This document shows positions 6,716 through 9,367 of a stretch of 9,367 nucleotides of DNA, piece by piece. Every line of letters begins with the position of its first letter. Positions within the stretch are counted from its first letter, which is position 1. Location of the stretch: NCBI GenBank assembly GCA_947377595.1, contig CANCGK010000031.1, forward strand, positions 1-9,367. The letters are read 5' to 3'. A program made the position numbers and the translations under genes. Source of the DNA: a bacterium. GTDB lineage: Bacteria; Babelota; Babeliae; Babelales; Chromulinivoraceae. Below the pieces are notes generated by a model. It saw only the letters and a program-made list of their open reading frames with translations, had not been told where the DNA came from and ran no database searches.

Positions 6716-7333
6716 TCACAAGTTTTTATCTATATTACACGGGCAACAAGTATACATTATTTTATAAGACAATGAGCGATCTTTATATTCAGGTAAGCTT
6801 GTAGGTTGTTCAAGATGAAAATTTTGAGCTGGTTTGTTTGCGATGGGACTTTTCATTGGATTGGTTGTATATGCATATGAATCTTGTTTTTCTTGGGGAT
6901 ATTGCTGTCGATATGGTGATTGAGGCTGTTCTGTGACTACAGGTACTGTAATAGGTTTTAATCTTTTTTCTGATGCACGCTGTGAAATTGTTTGTTGAAG
7001 TTCTGACGACATTCTTCGATGAGGTATAGTGTCTGTTGTTTGATGTTGATCATCAGCATCAAAACAAGGTGCAAGATGAGATGTTTGTTCTGGTATGCAA
7101 GGTTCTGCAATAATAGTTGATATGTTTCCATATTCATCAACAGCGGTCCATTCTTCGGAGATATTTTTTCGCAGAGAGGGAGTAGTTTTTTGATTGAGTG
7201 GTTTGGGTTGTACGATGAGTTTTGTCAATGCTGTGGCTATAGGAAAATGCCATACAGCTTTTTTTCCATCTGATGCAAACAGTAAAGAATTGATGAACAA
7301 ACAGCAAAAAATTGATTTGAAAAATGATGACAT
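6716..7333 (-). CDS. Small secreted protein of unknown function (205 aa)
   Basis: No family recognised. The chosen start is the ATG at 7331-7333, because it opens directly on a good signal peptide (MSSFFKS, hydrophobic CCLFINSLLFA, likely cleavage after residue 20, FA|SDG). An upstream in-frame ATG at 7475-7477 would add 48 residues that bury the signal peptide, lacks a ribosome binding site and would overlap the divergent neighbour. The mature part is polar and probably disordered, rich in Gln, Pro, Ser and Thr (around 95-185: DDQHQTTD, QPQSPYRQQYPQEKQ). A cysteine cluster CCPC (196-199) near the C-terminus and isolated Cys79 and Cys90 suggest disulfides or metal binding. The stop is TGA. 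The ribosome binding site is only a weak purine stretch. A surface or secreted role is inference from the signal peptide. Confidence 0.65.
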   Translation of the reverse strand: MSSFFKSIFCCLFINSLLFASDGKKAVWHFPIATALTKLIVQPKPLNQKTTPSLRKNISEEWTAVDEYGNISTIIAEPCIPEQTSHLAPCFDADDQHQTTDTIPHRRMSSELQQTISQRASEKRLKPITVPVVTEQPQSPYRQQYPQEKQDSYAYTTNPMKSPIANKPAQNFHLEQPTSLPEYKDRSLSYKIMYTCCPCNIDKNL

Positions 7334-7385
7334 GATGCATTTCTTTCTTTTGATTTTTTTTATAAAAAAGATGTTTTTTAATACA

Positions 7386-7414
7386 TTGTCGATAATATTA
7401 GCGAGTATGATAAA
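7386..7414 (+). promoter_or_regulatory. Possible promoter for the RecO-like gene
   Basis: TTGTCG (7386-7391) and GATAAA (7409-7414) are spaced 17 nt apart, each matching consensus at four of six positions; TAAAAT (7411-7416) is an alternative -10. It lies in the 132-bp divergent intergenic region 7334-7465, about 50 bp before the TTG start. A matching minus-strand promoter for the secreted-protein gene must also lie in this gap, but I could not pick one with confidence. Confidence 0.25.
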
Positions 7415-7465
7415 ATTGTACATAAACATTTTAACCGTAAAAATCTTTAAGAAAGGTTTTATATT

Positions 7466-7990
7466 TTGATTGCTCATGCAATTGTTTTAAAAAATTATTT
7501 TCCGCATAAAAACAAAGTAATAATTTTGCATGAACAATGGGGTAAAATTAGCTTGTTTTTTGATGAAAAGCACCAAGCTGCTCGCTTGTGTAATGGAGCA
7601 TTGATCTATTGTCAGATTACAAAAAAGCAAAATGGTCGTTATGAATGTGATTTTATTGATACCTATTTTATTCCATTTCATGATGGATTGTATGATTTAT
7701 ATTTTGTTCACGATGTTTTAAAAATTTGTTTACAATGTATGCCAGATCAAAATAAAGTAACTGAAGTATTTGATCTTATAATCGAAATGTATCAAAATTT
7801 AGCAGATTTAGATGCATGTCACAAAAAAATATATTTGTTAAAATTATTTTTATTTTTAGATATTTTTCCGGAAGATAAGAAAATATACCAATTGGTTATG
7901 CAAGATTTTAAGCTTCATGATCATAATGTTGATCAAGTATTGCAAAAAGCTTTGCAATATTGTTGGAATAGTCAGGTAAATTATTCTTGA
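7466..7990 (+). CDS. Divergent, short RecO-like DNA repair protein (174 aa)
   Basis: The N-terminus follows the RecO pattern: AIVLKNYFPHKNKVIILHEQWGKIS (residues 5-29) resembles the family's AIVL...dkivtLlT..GkiS strand order of the OB-fold. The helical middle (LYDLYFVHDVLKICL, then LYQ-type helices and LLKLFLFLDIFPED at about 145) resembles the RecO helical domain ending LL...G..P. RecO binds single-stranded DNA, anneals it and loads RecA with RecR in gap repair. Typical RecO is about 240 residues with a four-cysteine zinc site; this one stops about 65 residues early and has no such cluster. The start is TTG, supported by AGAAAGG about 9 nt upstream and by the family-like MIAHAIVL beginning; no ATG fits better. 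The stop is TGA. The assignment rests on pattern memory only and could be wrong. Confidence 0.5.
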   Translation: MIAHAIVLKNYFPHKNKVIILHEQWGKISLFFDEKHQAARLCNGALIYCQITKKQNGRYECDFIDTYFIPFHDGLYDLYFVHDVLKICLQCMPDQNKVTEVFDLIIEMYQNLADLDACHKKIYLLKLFLFLDIFPEDKKIYQLVMQDFKLHDHNVDQVLQKALQYCWNSQVNYS

Positions 7991-7993
7991 TGC

Positions 7994-8020
7994 TTGACTA
8001 TTTCTATACTATGGTAAACT
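7994..8020 (+). promoter_or_regulatory. Probable extended -10 promoter for the coiled-coil protein gene
   Basis: TTGACT (7994-7999, five of six to consensus) is followed after 15 nt by TAAACT (8015-8020), preceded by TGG, which fits an extended -10 (TGn). The spacing is shorter than ideal. It starts 4 bp past the stop of the RecO-like gene and about 39 bp before the next start codon, so the downstream gene may have its own transcript besides any read-through. Confidence 0.4.
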
Positions 8021-8058
8021 TTAAAATAATAAGTAGAAATCAAATTTTTGGGGTGGTT

Positions 8059-9367
8059 ATGAAAAAAGTTATGCATATTATTTTCTTAGTAATATTTTTG
8101 ATTCCTTTGTCGATTTTTGGACTTAATTTACCATCGGTAGGAATGGATACAATTAAGGATTCTTTATTACCAACAACGCCTGCTCATATTAAATTTTTTA
8201 CTGGCGATGATGCTGCTCAAAAACAAAAAATGCTTGAGACGTTAAAGATTGAATATCAAGCGTATGTTGAAAAAATTAAACAATTAGCAGATTTTTTAGA
8301 TAAGCAGATGCATGGTCTTAAAAAAGAGATCGATCATACCAAGTCGATATTGACTCATAATGGCAATCATTTTTCGGCACAAGAATTTTTATCTAAAAAA
8401 TTAAATATTTTAAATAAAAAATATCAATTACTTCTTGATATCAAAGAGGCTCGACAACAAATTTCAGAATCTATGAAATTGCATATCGAATTTTTAGATA
8501 AATATTTTCAATCAGCTGAAATTATTGATCAAATTGCAGATAAAACATTGTATAGTTTTTCTGACTTACAAAAATTAACTCGTCAAATTTCTGTAGAAAA
8601 AGATTCTTTATCTCGATTACAAAGTAAAAAAGAAAATGAAGATTCTATTATTTTGCGTACTGAAAATATTATCAGTGTCAAAGATAAAGAGATTAAGTCT
8701 ATGAGCGAAACGCTGGATCTTTTAAAAAAATCTCCAGGTGATGTTAAAAATCAGATGATATTGCTCGATTTAGAAAAAGAATCTTTGCTTTTAGAGCGAG
8801 AGCTTTCAAACTTGCGATTAGAAGAACACCAACGCACCATTGAATTTATAGATTCACAAGTTTTTGCGGCAAATCATAAAATTAGTGGATTGCAAAAAGA
8901 TTTAATTACAATTCGTAGTCGTATGAAGGTTGATAAACATGATGTTTTACAGTATCAACAAGCGAATAACGAAATTAAAAAAGATATTCAAGCTTATAAA
9001 GTTGATTTAATGCGCAAACGCACTGATTTAGCTGCTGAAAAAGTTCAACTGCAAGAAGAGTTAGATAAATTGAGTGATCGTTATAAAATTTCATTATCAA
9101 ATGTCGCAAAAGTTGAAGAATGGGATGTTGTCATTGAGTCTATTGCTCAAGGCTTTGCCGCATTTTCTGTTTCTTTACTGCAAACACAATTACTTGTTTT
9201 AGAACAGAAAATTGATGAAATACGCGTTGCAATTTTATTGCAAGATGCAAAACTTGCTCATGCACAGTCTTTAGAAGATGCAGTAAAATCATTGTATGCA
9301 ATTACACAGGTGAAATTTAATGATGTTGATCAATTAGAACAAGAAAAAGCTCATTATAAAGATCTGA
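8059..9367 (+). CDS. Exported long coiled-coil protein, N-terminal part (possibly a mechanosensitive-channel-type protein)
   Basis: The frame opens at ATG 8059 and is still open at the window end, giving 436 residues with no stop; the C-terminus lies outside. Residues 1-21 are a signal peptide (MKKVMHIIFLVIFLIPLSIFG). From about 55 to 435 the chain is almost entirely charged heptad-like helix (for example DLEKESLLLERELSNLRLEE at 237-256 and DLAAEKVQLQEELDKLSDRY at 323-342), with a more hydrophobic stretch at about 355-390. This architecture, a signal peptide followed by a long periplasmic coiled coil, matches the N-terminal extension of large MscK/MscM-type mechanosensitive channels. Without the channel domain that is a guess; a generic periplasmic scaffold or efflux-associated coiled-coil protein fits equally. 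GGGGTGG (8050-8056) just before the ATG is an unusual, tightly spaced ribosome binding site compared with the AAAGGA type seen elsewhere here. Confidence 0.75.
   Translation, partial: MKKVMHIIFLVIFLIPLSIFGLNLPSVGMDTIKDSLLPTTPAHIKFFTGDDAAQKQKMLETLKIEYQAYVEKIKQLADFLDKQMHGLKKEIDHTKSILTHNGNHFSAQEFLSKKLNILNKKYQLLLDIKEARQQISESMKLHIEFLDKYFQSAEIIDQIADKTLYSFSDLQKLTRQISVEKDSLSRLQSKKENEDSIILRTENIISVKDKEIKSMSETLDLLKKSPGDVKNQMILLDLEKESLLLERELSNLRLEEHQRTIEFIDSQVFAANHKISGLQKDLITIRSRMKVDKHDVLQYQQANNEIKKDIQAYKVDLMRKRTDLAAEKVQLQEELDKLSDRYKISLSNVAKVEEWDVVIESIAQGFAAFSVSLLQTQLLVLEQKIDEIRVAILLQDAKLAHAQSLEDAVKSLYAITQVKFNDVDQLEQEKAHYKDL

Noticed and set aside
6958..7469. Short overlapping ORFs on both strands across the secreted-protein gene and divergent gap
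   Set aside because: They sit in alternative frames of the chosen gene or in low-complexity A/T runs, and lack ribosome binding sites and signal peptide logic.
7331..7477. A 48-residue N-terminal extension of the small secreted protein (253-aa version)
   Set aside because: It would bury a clean signal peptide, has no ribosome binding site, and overlaps the start of the divergent RecO-like gene; the downstream ATG at 7333 is a better start.
1..9367. CRISPR array, tRNA or rRNA genes, insertion sequence or transposase
   Set aside because: No regularly spaced repeats, cloverleaf with conserved T-loop, rRNA signature, transposase motif or flanking target duplication was seen.

Overview
The window is AT-rich bacterial DNA and reads as an accessory-leaning stretch of a small, host-associated Gram-negative genome. 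The evidence is A/T-dominated codon use, AAAGGA-type ribosome binding sites, several lineage-specific proteins with signal peptides, and otherwise ordinary bacterial housekeeping genes. My best guess at lineage is Candidatus Dependentiae (TM6) or a similar intracellular symbiont. This is an inference from style and not from a diagnostic marker.

Layout. (1) 1-1181 (+): the C-terminal ~390 residues of an M3-family zinc oligopeptidase, cut by the window edge. (2) 1193-1238: a perfect 19-bp hairpin between convergent genes. (3) 1261-2619 and 2690-4408 (-): two tandem paralogous exported or membrane proteins. They share a ~170-residue N-terminal module ending in a membrane helix but have unrelated tails, and are probably co-transcribed from a promoter near 4470-4499. 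(4) 4527-4556: a good intrinsic terminator for typA. (5) 4584-6386 (-): typA/bipA, the ribosome-associated GTPase and the most conserved gene here. (6) 6387-6715: a 329-bp gap holding a ~165-nt, GC-rich, hairpin-dense element (6521-6684) unlike its surroundings. (7) 6716-7333 (-): a small secreted Pro/Gln-rich protein of unknown function. (8) 7466-7990 (+): a divergent, shortened RecO-like protein starting at TTG. (9) 8059 to the window end (+): the N-terminal 436 residues of an exported coiled-coil protein whose reading frame is still open at the edge.

How they fit together: the M3 peptidase, TypA and the RecO-like protein are housekeeping functions (peptide turnover, ribosome assembly and stress, recombinational repair). 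Four of the seven genes encode exported proteins without a recognisable enzymatic domain, which suggests investment in the envelope or in host interaction. No operon links the housekeeping genes to each other. The two items most worth following are the modular paralog pair and the structured GC-rich element upstream of typA.
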